A stretch of 11,854 nt of DNA, from positions 1 to 11,854 of the forward strand of contig DVMK01000137.1 of NCBI GenBank assembly GCA_018715025.1, in the 5' to 3' direction. The first letter of the stretch is position 1; the number at the start of each line of letters is the position of its first letter. The position numbers and the translations under genes are program-made. This document shows, piece after piece, positions 6,291 through 11,854 of this stretch. Under the pieces are notes generated by a model. It worked only from the letters and a program-made list of their open reading frames with translations. It was not told the DNA's origin and searched no databases. Source of the stretch: Candidatus Caccousia avistercoris (lineage in GTDB: Bacteria; Bacillota; Clostridia; Oscillospirales; Acutalibacteraceae).

Positions 6291-6312
6291 CTGGGATAAA
6301 GGGGAAAATGGA

Positions 6313-6828
6313 ATGAGAGCTCCGTTTTTAGAGGCCGGGCGCATCGTGGGAACCCACGGCGTCCGGGGCGAGCTTCGGGTGGAGCCCTGGTGCGATTCCG
6401 CCCGGTTTTTACAGGGGTTTTCCGAATTTTACTGGGAAAACGGCAAAGAGAAGGTGCGGGCGGTTTCCGCCAGGCCCCACAAAAACCTGCTGCTGCTGAA
6501 GCTGGAGGGGGTTGACACCGTAGAGCAGGGCGACGCCCTGCGGGGCCGGGTGCTGTACATTGCCCGGGCGGACGCCCCCCTGCCGGAGGGCCGGTACTTT
6601 GTACAGGATCTGATAGGCCTTTCTGCGGTGGATGCGGACACCGGCGCCCTGTACGGCAAGGTGACGGACGTGTTCCCCACCGGCTCCAACGACGTGTACC
6701 AGGTGACGGACGCCGCCGGGAAGAATTACCTGGTGCCGGCCATCCGGGACGTGGTGGTCCGTGTGGATTTGGAAGGGGAAAAGCTGGAGCTCAGGCCGAT
6801 GGAGGGGATTTTCGACGATGCGGATTGA
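6313..6828 (+). CDS. rimM: Ribosome maturation factor RimM
   Basis: RimM binds ribosomal protein S19 and helps assemble the head of the 30S subunit. The 171-residue protein has the N-terminal RimM barrel with GRIVGTHGVRGELRVEPW (9-26) and a C-terminal PRC-barrel domain (about 95-165) with FVQDLIGLSAVDADTG, GSNDVYQV (124-131) and VPAIRDVVVRVD (141-152). Length is normal. The start is ATG 6313, following AAGGGG (6299-6304) by 8 bases; an out-of-frame ATG at 6308 gives only a two-codon frame that overlaps it. The rimM stop overlaps the trmD start by 11 bases, so the pair is translationally coupled. Confidence 0.96.
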   Translation: MRAPFLEAGRIVGTHGVRGELRVEPWCDSARFLQGFSEFYWENGKEKVRAVSARPHKNLLLLKLEGVDTVEQGDALRGRVLYIARADAPLPEGRYFVQDLIGLSAVDADTGALYGKVTDVFPTGSNDVYQVTDAAGKNYLVPAIRDVVVRVDLEGEKLELRPMEGIFDDAD

Positions 6829-7579
6829 TCTGCTGACCCTGTTCCCCGACATGTGCGAAACCGTCATGGCCGAAAGCATCGTGGGCCGGGCCCGGCGCAG
6901 GGGCGTGCTGCAGGTGTGCTGCCACCAGTTCCGGGATTTTTCCGGCAATAAGCACAACCGGGTGGACGACAGCCCCTTCGGCGGCGGCATGGGCATGCTT
7001 CTCATGGCAGAACCCATCGCCGCCTGCCTGGACGACGTGATGGAACAATTGGGCAAACGGCCGCATATTGTGTATATGTCCCCACAGGGAAAAACCTTGA
7101 CACAAAAGCGCGTGCGGGAGCTTGCCCGGGAAGAAAACCTTATCATCCTCTGCGGGCATTACGAGGGGGTGGACGAGCGCGTGCTGGAGGCCTATGTGGA
7201 CGAAGAAATTTCGCTGGGCGACTTTGTCCTCACCGGGGGCGAGCTGCCCGCCCTGGCTCTGGCCGACGCCGTCAGCCGCATGCTGCCCGGCGTGCTTTCC
7301 GCCGAGGAATGCTTTGAGGAAGAAAGCCACTACAACGGCTTGCTGGAGTACCCCCAGTACACCCGGCCCGCCCTGTGGCGCGGCAGGGAAACGCCTGAGG
7401 TGCTGCTTTCCGGCCACCACGCCAACATTGCCCGGTGGCGGCGGCAGCAGTCCCTGCTGCGCACCGCCCAAAAGCGGCCCGAACTTCTGAAAACTGCCCC
7501 CCTTACCCGGGAGGATTTGGAATTTCTGCGCGGATGCGGGGCCTGCCAGGGCCTGCCGGGGGCGGAGCAGGAGGAATAA
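6818..7579 (+). CDS. trmD: tRNA (guanine-N1)-methyltransferase TrmD
   Basis: TrmD methylates N1 of G37 in tRNAs using S-adenosylmethionine and prevents +1 frameshifting. The 253 residues show the trefoil-knot SPOUT domain: DDSPFGGGMGM (50-60), GHYEGVDERV (113-122, Glu116), ISLGDFVLTGGELPA (131-145), AVSRMLPG (151-158, Arg154) and LEYPQYTRP with LLSGHHANI (176-204). The position of the family's catalytic Asp169 is Glu here (EEES, 167-170), discussed in the findings. The start ATG 6818 overlaps the end of rimM and is preceded by GGAGGGG (6801-6807). rplS, the usual next gene, is missing; a 283-base gene-free stretch follows, with no clear terminator. Confidence 0.97.
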   Translation: MRIDLLTLFPDMCETVMAESIVGRARRRGVLQVCCHQFRDFSGNKHNRVDDSPFGGGMGMLLMAEPIAACLDDVMEQLGKRPHIVYMSPQGKTLTQKRVRELAREENLIILCGHYEGVDERVLEAYVDEEISLGDFVLTGGELPALALADAVSRMLPGVLSAEECFEEESHYNGLLEYPQYTRPALWRGRETPEVLLSGHHANIARWRRQQSLLRTAQKRPELLKTAPLTREDLEFLRGCGACQGLPGAEQEE

Positions 7580-7740
7580 TTTCCGCTTTTTCGCCGCATA
7601 TTCTCTAAATTCTTCCATTATTTTTGGTTCACCCATGGCAAACGATATAAAAGTTTTCCACAATCTTTGCAACTTGCACAAAGGCAAACTTTCTCCGGCA
7701 GGCCGGATTCGGTGAGTAATCCAAACTTTTGCGCAATCGG

Positions 7741-7768
7741 TTGACGAAGGGATGAATTGTGATATAAT
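7741..7768 (+). promoter_or_regulatory. Extended -10 sigma-A promoter of ptsH
   Basis: TTGACG (7741-7746) and TATAAT (7763-7768) are separated by 16 bases, and a TG one base before the TATAAT (7760-7761) makes it an extended -10 element. The start should fall near 7775, leaving a leader of about 88 bases. Confidence 0.85.
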
Positions 7769-7770
7769 AA

Positions 7771-7789
7771 TTTACAACGTAAAATTTAC
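7771..7789 (+). promoter_or_regulatory. Alternating TTTAC/GTAAA palindromes at the ptsH transcription start
   Basis: TTTAC (7771-7775), GTAAA (7779-7783) and TTTAC (7785-7789) form two overlapping inverted repeats with spacers of 3 and 1 bases. The cluster starts 2 bases after the -10 box and shares its TTTAC/GTAAA half-sites with the palindrome at the ylxM promoter. A repressor site is plausible; no regulator can be named. Confidence 0.4.
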
Positions 7790-7862
7790 GACTGAATTTG
7801 TCCCTTGCAGGAAACGTTTTGGATGTGTGGAAACAATCTTGATGAGCTAGGAGTGGATTTTC

Positions 7863-8126
7863 ATGTGTGTCAAAGAGGTTTTGGTTCAGAACCAGGTGGG
7901 CCTGCACGCTCGTCCCGCCACTTTCTTCATCCAGAAGGCAAACGAGTTTAAATCCTCCATCTGGGTAGAAAAGGAAGAGCGCCGCGTCAACGCCAAGAGC
8001 CTGCTGGGTGTTTTGTCCCTGGGCATTGTGGGCGGCACCAACATCCGCATCATTGCGGACGGCTCCGACGAAGAAGAGGCTGTCAACAGCCTGGTGGAGC
8101 TGGTAAAGTCCGGCTTTGCCGAGTAA
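7863..8126 (+). CDS. ptsH: Phosphocarrier protein HPr
   Basis: HPr carries phosphate from enzyme I to sugar-specific EIIA proteins of the phosphotransferase system, and in Firmicutes its Ser46-phosphorylated form is a cofactor of CcpA. The 87-residue protein has both residues: His15 in NQVGLHARPAT and Ser46 in NAKSLLGVLSLGI. It therefore looks like true HPr rather than Crh, which lacks His15. The ATG at 7863 follows AGGAG (7849-7853) by 9 bases. It is monocistronic here: own promoter upstream, strong terminator downstream, and no ptsI or HPr kinase gene in the window. Confidence 0.94.
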   Translation: MCVKEVLVQNQVGLHARPATFFIQKANEFKSSIWVEKEERRVNAKSLLGVLSLGIVGGTNIRIIADGSDEEEAVNSLVELVKSGFAE

Positions 8127-8160
8127 TTTGGCGGGCCGCAGGTAAGTTTTCCCTGTCAGC

Positions 8161-8220
8161 AAAAGGCTGTCTCCCGTTGCGCGGCGGTGCGGGCCCCGCG
8201 CAGAGTGAGACAGCCTTTTT
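8161..8220 (+). terminator. Intrinsic terminator after ptsH
   Basis: AAAAGGCTGTCTC (8161-8173) pairs perfectly over 13 bp with GAGACAGCCTTTT (8207-8219), followed by a further T. The long apical part folds again through GCGCGG (8179-8184) and CCGCGC (8196-8201). The uvrC ribosome binding site begins only 12 bases after the T-tract. Confidence 0.92.
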
Positions 8221-8246
8221 CCATGCTACGGAAGGAGGCGGAGAGA

Positions 8247-10124
8247 GTGGAGCTTGACGAACGGGGGCGCCATATCCGCGAATTGAGGGCCAGGGCTATG
8301 CGGCTGCCCCTGCAGCCCGGCGTGTACCTGATGCACGACAAAACGGGAAAAATCATCTATATCGGAAAGGCCAAGGCTCTGAAAAACCGGGTGAGCCAGT
8401 ATTTCGGCAGCGAACGCCACCACGACCGGAAGGTGCGCCAGATGGTGGCCAATGTGGAGTATTTCGAGTACATTATCACCGACAGCGAGTTCGAGGCCCT
8501 GGTGCTGGAGTGCAGCCTCATCAAGCAGCACGCCCCTAAGTATAACATCCTGCTGAAGGATGACAAGGGCTACCATTATATCCGGATCACCAGGGAGGCC
8601 TGGCCCCGCATCTCACAGGCCAAGCAGATTTTGGACGACGGGGCGGAGTACATGGGCCCCTACGTGAGCTCCTGGGCGACGAAGGAAAGCGTGGACGAGG
8701 CGCTGAAAATTTTCAAGCTGCCCACCTGCAGCCGCAAATTCCCCCAGGATATCCGAAAGGCCAGGCCCTGCCTGAACTACTACATCAAGCAGTGCTGCGC
8801 CCCCTGCCGCGGGCAGATGAGCTGCGAGGAGTACAACGAGCTGGTGGGCGAGGCAGTGGAGTTCCTGCGGGGGGGCAGCGGCAGCAGCCTGCGTACCCTC
8901 ACCCAGCGGATGAACGAGGCGGCCGAAAACCTGGAGTTTGAGCGGGCCGCCCGCCTGCGGGACCGGATCGACGCCATCCGCAAGCTGGGCGAGCGCCAGA
9001 AGGTGGTGGCCACCCGTGTGAGGGAGCAGGACGTGATCGCCCTGGCCCAGGGGCCCGCCAACGCCTGCTTTGAGGTGTTCCGCTTCCGCCAGGGCCGCCT
9101 CTGCGACCGGGAAACCTTCCTTCTGGGCGAGATCGGCGAGCCCAAGGCGGCCCGGGCGGAATTTCTGGAGCGGTACTACTCCATGCGGGAGGACGTGCCC
9201 CCCCGGGTGTGCCTGGACGGCCCGGCGGCTTCCATGGAGCTTCTGGCGGCCTGGCTTTCTGAGAAGGCGGGCCGGAAGGTGAGCCTTTCCCTGCCGCAGA
9301 AGGGGGAGCAGAAGGAAATTCTGGAAATGTGCCGCAGCAACGCGGCAGAGCAGGTGGCCCAGGTCAGGGGCCGCACCGGGCGGGAAGCCTCCGCCCTGGA
9401 CGAGCTGGCCAGGCTGCTGGGTCTGGAGCATCCCCCCGCCTACATTGAGGCCTACGACATCAGCAACCTGCAGGGGGGCGAGAACGTGGCGGGCATGGTG
9501 GTGTTTGAGGACGGCCGCCCGCTGAAGAGCGCCTACCGCCGGTTTAAGATAAAAACGGTGGAGGGCCAGGACGACTACGGCTCCATGCGTGAGGTCATCA
9601 CCCGCCGGTTTCAGGAATACTTCCGGCAGAAAGAGAGCGGCGAGGGCTTCGGCCGCCTGCCGGACCTGATCCTGCTGGACGGCGGCAGGGGGCATGTGGC
9701 CGCTGTGCGCCCTGTGCTGGAATCCATGGGCCTGGGGGATGTGCCCCTGTTCGGCATGGTGAAGGACGACAAGCACCGCACCCGGGCTGTGGCGGAGGAC
9801 GGGGGCGAAATTGCCGTCAGCTCTCACCGGCCGGCCTTCACCCTGGTGGGCGCCATACAGGAGGAAGTGCACCGCTTTGCCATCGGCTACCACCGGCAGG
9901 CCAGAAAAAAGGCCGTCATCGGCTCCTCCCTGCTGGAGATCCCCGGCGTGGGCCAGACCAGGGCCAAGGCCCTGCTGCGCCATTTCCGCACGGTTTCCGC
10001 CATTCAGAACGCAGACCTGGAAGAGCTTCTGGCCGCCCCCAGCATGACAAAGCCTGCGGCACAGGCGGTTTACGCCTATTATCATCCGGATGAAAATGCA
10101 GGGTTGACAAGGGATGCGGATTGA
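8247..10124 (+). CDS. uvrC: Excinuclease ABC subunit C
   Basis: UvrC makes both incisions around a lesion after UvrAB recognition. The 625 residues carry the GIY-YIG nuclease (PGVYLM at 24-29, IIYIGKAKALKNRVSQYF at 36-53), the cysteine cluster Cys161, Cys175, Cys183 and Cys187 that fits the iron-sulphur site described for UvrC, the UvrB-binding UVR motif (about 224-246), and the RNase H-like endonuclease with Asp404 (IEAYDISNLQG), Asp478 (LLDGGRGH) and His543. A tandem helix-hairpin-helix follows (about 560-612). The start is GTG 8247, 8 bases after AAGGAGG (8232-8238). ATG 8223 lies upstream of that ribosome binding site, beside the T-tract, and has none of its own. No promoter is evident between the ptsH terminator and the gene. 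Confidence 0.97.
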   Translation: MELDERGRHIRELRARAMRLPLQPGVYLMHDKTGKIIYIGKAKALKNRVSQYFGSERHHDRKVRQMVANVEYFEYIITDSEFEALVLECSLIKQHAPKYNILLKDDKGYHYIRITREAWPRISQAKQILDDGAEYMGPYVSSWATKESVDEALKIFKLPTCSRKFPQDIRKARPCLNYYIKQCCAPCRGQMSCEEYNELVGEAVEFLRGGSGSSLRTLTQRMNEAAENLEFERAARLRDRIDAIRKLGERQKVVATRVREQDVIALAQGPANACFEVFRFRQGRLCDRETFLLGEIGEPKAARAEFLERYYSMREDVPPRVCLDGPAASMELLAAWLSEKAGRKVSLSLPQKGEQKEILEMCRSNAAEQVAQVRGRTGREASALDELARLLGLEHPPAYIEAYDISNLQGGENVAGMVVFEDGRPLKSAYRRFKIKTVEGQDDYGSMREVITRRFQEYFRQKESGEGFGRLPDLILLDGGRGHVAAVRPVLESMGLGDVPLFGMVKDDKHRTRAVAEDGGEIAVSSHRPAFTLVGAIQEEVHRFAIGYHRQARKKAVIGSSLLEIPGVGQTRAKALLRHFRTVSAIQNADLEELLAAPSMTKPAAQAVYAYYHPDENAGLTRDAD

Positions 10125-10133
10125 TGGGATAAT
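10104..10133 (+). promoter_or_regulatory. Promoter for rsmD-coaD inside the end of uvrC
   Basis: TTGACA (10104-10109) lies in the last codons of uvrC and is followed after 18 bases by GATAAT (10128-10133). Matches are 6 of 6 and 5 of 6. Transcription would begin near 10140, about 45 bases before rsmD. Confidence 0.65.
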
Positions 10134-10147
10134 AGAAGGACAAATAT

Positions 10148-10165
10148 CCCGCCGGGGCAGGCGGG
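10148..10165 (+). promoter_or_regulatory. Leader hairpin before rsmD
   Basis: CCCGCC (10148-10153) and GGCGGG (10160-10165) form a 6-bp GC stem with a 6-base loop in the short rsmD leader, 7 bases ahead of the AAGGGG ribosome binding site (10173-10178). No T-tract follows, so it is not a terminator; it may stabilise the 5' end. Confidence 0.4.
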
Positions 10166-10184
10166 GCTGCAGAAGGGGAATGTC

Positions 10185-10733
10185 ATGAGGGTTATTACAG
10201 GAAGCGCCCGGGGGCGCCGGCTTCTCACCCTGGAAGGGGAGGATGTGCGCCCGACCACCGACCGGGTCAAAGAGGCCATGTTCAGCGCCATCCAGTTTGA
10301 AATAGAGGGCAGGCGTGTGCTGGATCTGTTCGCCGGCTCCGGCCAGCTTGCCGTGGAGGCCCTCAGCCGGGGGGCCGCCTCCGCCGTGCTGGTGGACGCG
10401 GCCAGGCGTTCCCTGGCGGTGGCGGAAAAAAACCTGCAGGCCACGGGCCTGCGGGAAAGGGCACGGCTGGTGAACGCCGATTTTTCCGCCTTTCTGGCCT
10501 CCTGCCGGGAACGGTTCGACCTGGCCTTTCTGGACCCGCCCTACGGGACAGGCCTGCTGCAGCGGGCCCTTCCTGTGACGGCGGCCTGCATGAACCCGGG
10601 GGGCTCCATCCTGTGCGAGCACCCGGCTGGGGAAGAGCTTCCCCGGGAGGCGGGGGGCTTCCGCCTGTGCCGGCAGCACAAATACGGGAAAATCATGGTG
10701 ACGTTGTACCGCAGAAGCGCGGAGGAAGGATAA
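10185..10733 (+). CDS. rsmD: 16S rRNA (guanine(966)-N(2))-methyltransferase RsmD
   Basis: RsmD methylates N2 of G966 in helix 31 of 16S rRNA with S-adenosylmethionine. The 182 residues begin MRVITGSARGRRL, the family opening, then RPTTDRVKEAMFS (22-34), the Rossmann motif I VLDLFAGSGQLAVEAL (45-60), an acidic Asp71, and the catalytic DPPYGTG (117-123). Length is normal. The ATG at 10185 is 6 bases after AAGGGG (10173-10178). coaD starts 6 bases after its stop, the very widespread rsmD-coaD pairing, so the two share a transcript from the promoter inside uvrC. Confidence 0.96.
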   Translation: MRVITGSARGRRLLTLEGEDVRPTTDRVKEAMFSAIQFEIEGRRVLDLFAGSGQLAVEALSRGAASAVLVDAARRSLAVAEKNLQATGLRERARLVNADFSAFLASCRERFDLAFLDPPYGTGLLQRALPVTAACMNPGGSILCEHPAGEELPREAGGFRLCRQHKYGKIMVTLYRRSAEEG

Positions 10734-10739
10734 GGGAAC

Positions 10740-11237
10740 ATGAAAACAGCAATCTGCCCGGGCAGCTTTGACCCGGTTACGTTGGGGCACATGGACATCA
10801 TCCGGCGGGCTTCCAAAATTTTTGACCGGGTGGTGGTGGCGGTCATGGTGAACCCGGCAAAAAAGGCGGCCTTCACCCTGGAGGAGCGCATGGAGCTTCT
10901 GCGGAAGGCCACCGCCGGCATGGAGGGCGTGGAGGTAGCCGGCTTTGAAGGCTTCTTGGCCGACTATGCCCGCATGCGGGGCGCCTGCGCCATTGTGAAG
11001 GGGCTGCGGGCCGTGTCTGACTTTGAATATGAATTCCAAATGGCCCTCATCAACCAGAAGCTGAACAGCGACCTGGAGACCATGTTCCTCACCACCCAGG
11101 CCCAGAACATGTTCCTCAGCTCCAGCATGGTGAAGGACATCGCCAGCTTCGGCGGCGATATCTCCTCGTTTGTCCCCGCCTGCATTTTGGGGGATATTCA
11201 ACAGAGACTTTGCAAGGGAGGAAACAAGCATGAGTGA
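10740..11237 (+). CDS. coaD: Phosphopantetheine adenylyltransferase CoaD
   Basis: CoaD transfers AMP from ATP to 4'-phosphopantetheine, the penultimate step of coenzyme A synthesis. The 165 residues open with MKTAICPGSFDPVTLGHMDII, holding the nucleotidyltransferase signature TLGH (14-17). Further landmarks are VNPAKKAAFTLEERMELL, KGLRAVSDFEYEFQMALIN (the phosphopantetheine and ATP site) and SSSMVKDIASFGGDISSFVP. It is intact and of usual length. The ATG at 10740 lies close behind rsmD, and the GGAGGAAGG within the end of rsmD serves as ribosome binding site. The last codons overlap the next gene by 8 bases, so translation is probably coupled. Confidence 0.97.
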   Translation: MKTAICPGSFDPVTLGHMDIIRRASKIFDRVVVAVMVNPAKKAAFTLEERMELLRKATAGMEGVEVAGFEGFLADYARMRGACAIVKGLRAVSDFEYEFQMALINQKLNSDLETMFLTTQAQNMFLSSSMVKDIASFGGDISSFVPACILGDIQQRLCKGGNKHE

Positions 11238-11706
11238 GAACCTGAATGTGGAAGAGCTCATCGACGAGCTGTACGACATGGTGGAAAAGGCATGGAACCT
11301 GCCCCTGAGCCGCGGCCGCGCCATGCTGGACGTGGAGGAGGTCAAGGAAATCCTGGACGAAATCCGCGAGGCCCTCCCCCAGGAGATCCGCCAGGCGAAG
11401 GCCATTGTGGCAGACCGTTCCCAGATTATCAGCGACGCCAGGCGCGAGGCGGAAACCATCGTCCGCGTGGCGGAGGAGCGGGCCCGCACCCTGGTAAACC
11501 AGGACGAAATCGTCAGGCAGGCCCAGCAGAAGGCCAACGAGCTGCTGGCTCAGTCCCAGGCCAGGTTCCGGGAGATGCGCAAGGCCTCCAATGATTATAT
11601 CGACGACCTGATGCGCCGCACCGACGAGGGGCTGGCCGCCAACCTGGCAGAGCTGCGGAAAACCCGCCAGAACATCAAGGCCTCCCAGCGCTCCGGCCAA
11701 AATTGA
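11230..11706 (+). CDS. Uncharacterised cytoplasmic coiled-coil protein of the coaD operon
   Basis: This 158-residue protein has an ordered-looking N-terminus (LNVEELIDELYDMVEKAWNLPLS, 5-27) and a conserved-looking VEEVKEILDEIREALPQEIRQAK (35-57). A long charged, alanine-rich helix with heptad character follows (about 60-115), and a polar tail. There is no signal peptide, membrane segment, cysteine or nucleotide-binding loop. Similar proteins beside coaD in clostridia tend to be labelled ATPase or F0 subunit b-like, which here probably reflects only coiled-coil similarity; a DivIVA-like scaffold is another possibility. The ATG at 11230 follows AAGGGAGG (11214-11221) and overlaps coaD by 8 bases. 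The frame reaches ATG 11170, but that start lacks a ribosome binding site and lies inside coaD. Function is unknown. Confidence 0.85.
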   Translation: MSENLNVEELIDELYDMVEKAWNLPLSRGRAMLDVEEVKEILDEIREALPQEIRQAKAIVADRSQIISDARREAETIVRVAEERARTLVNQDEIVRQAQQKANELLAQSQARFREMRKASNDYIDDLMRRTDEGLAANLAELRKTRQNIKASQRSGQN

Positions 11707-11749
11707 CCCCTGCCGGCATTTAAAAAATCTGTAAAAATTTTCAAAGCTG

Positions 11750-11796
11750 AGAGCCTTTTTCTCCACAGGATATTGTGGTGAAGATGGCTCTTTTTT
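11750..11796 (+). terminator. Intrinsic terminator of the rsmD-coaD operon
   Basis: AGAGCC (11750-11755) pairs with GGCTCT (11786-11791), with an inner CCACA/TGTGG stem (11763-11767, 11774-11778) across an internal loop. TTTTTT follows at 11791-11796. The AT-rich segment 11718-11749 ahead of it holds nothing else recognisable. Confidence 0.8.
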
Positions 11797-11847
11797 CTAT
11801 ATTATAGACAATTTAAAGATAACTGGGAAAAATTGGGCGGATCTTGG

Positions 11848-11853
11848 TTGACA
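11848..11853 (+). promoter_or_regulatory. Possible -35 box at the right edge
   Basis: A perfect TTGACA ends one base before the window end, after an AT-rich gene-free stretch (11797-11847) downstream of a terminator. That is where the promoter of the next gene would be expected. The -10 lies outside, so this stays a suggestion. Confidence 0.3.
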
Positions 11854-11854
11854 T

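Larger units (their letters stand above)
7580..7862. other. Gene-free AT-rich stretch between trmD and ptsH
   Basis: No plausible gene is seen on either strand. From left to right it holds a possible weak promoter TTGGTT-16-TATAAA (7624-7651), a CTTTG/CAAAG inverted repeat (7665-7669, 7679-7683) that encloses TGCAA-C-TTGCA, a GGATT/AATCC inverted repeat (7705-7709, 7718-7722), two direct copies of CAAACTTT (7685-7692, 7722-7729), the main ptsH promoter, and an 88-base leader. The density of small repeats upstream of the promoter suggests regulated expression of HPr, but none matches a site I can name. Confidence 0.5.

Noticed and set aside
7808..7821. A CcpA catabolite-responsive element in the ptsH leader (AGGAAACGTTTTGG)
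   Set aside because: Only the centre AAACGTTT is palindromic; several outer consensus positions are wrong, so it is not convincing as a cre site.
8613..11537. A 974-codon open frame on the minus strand
   Set aside because: It runs antisense to uvrC, rsmD, coaD and the coiled-coil gene, all of which have clear family motifs. The frame stays open because third positions are GC-rich; its product is low-complexity and resembles no protein.

Overview
The window looks like chromosomal DNA of a moderately high-GC, low-redundancy Gram-positive bacterium of class Clostridia, most likely a gut Oscillospirales/Ruminococcaceae-type organism (lineage is inference). The grounds are the ylxM-ffh-rpsP-khpA-rimM-trmD order, strong AAGGAGG-type ribosome binding sites with frequent GTG and TTG starts, a DegV protein, a VanR/VanS-type two-component pair of the kind common in clostridia, an HPr with both His15 and Ser46, and coaD followed by a small coiled-coil protein. 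Coding DNA is strongly GC-biased at third positions, which produces very long meaningless antisense frames.

Left part, minus strand (1-3665). A compositionally different 110-base edge is followed by a three-gene minus-strand operon: VanR-like regulator, VanS-like histidine kinase, and a small P-loop nucleotide-kinase-like protein. Upstream of it, also on the minus strand, is a DegV family lipid-binding protein with its own clear sigma-A promoter. The two-component pair has no vanHAX-type genes in view.

Divergent intergenic region (3554-3917). It holds the degV promoter, an apparently orphan plus-strand terminator, and a full-consensus promoter (TTGACA, 17 bases, TATAAT) for the rightward operon. 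A perfect 9-bp inverted repeat sits exactly at the predicted transcription start.

Central and right part, plus strand (3918-11706). The order is ylxM and ffh (signal recognition particle), rpsP (ribosomal protein S16), khpA (KH-domain RNA chaperone), a strong terminator, rimM and trmD (ribosome assembly and tRNA m1G37), a gene-free stretch with a promoter, ptsH (HPr), another strong terminator, uvrC (nucleotide excision repair), a promoter inside the uvrC end, then rsmD (16S rRNA m2G966), coaD (coenzyme A synthesis) and a coiled-coil protein, closed by a terminator. A TTGACA at the very right edge suggests a promoter for the next gene.

Most of the window is conserved housekeeping DNA and I do not see a clear new defence, mobile or biosynthetic system. 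The points that deserve a second look are the palindrome at the ylxM-ffh promoter and a related TTTAC/GTAAA arrangement at the ptsH promoter, Glu in place of the catalytic Asp169 of TrmD, the orphan terminator between degV and ylxM, the P-loop kinase coupled to the VanRS-like pair, the uncharacterised coiled-coil partner of coaD, and the composition break at the left edge.
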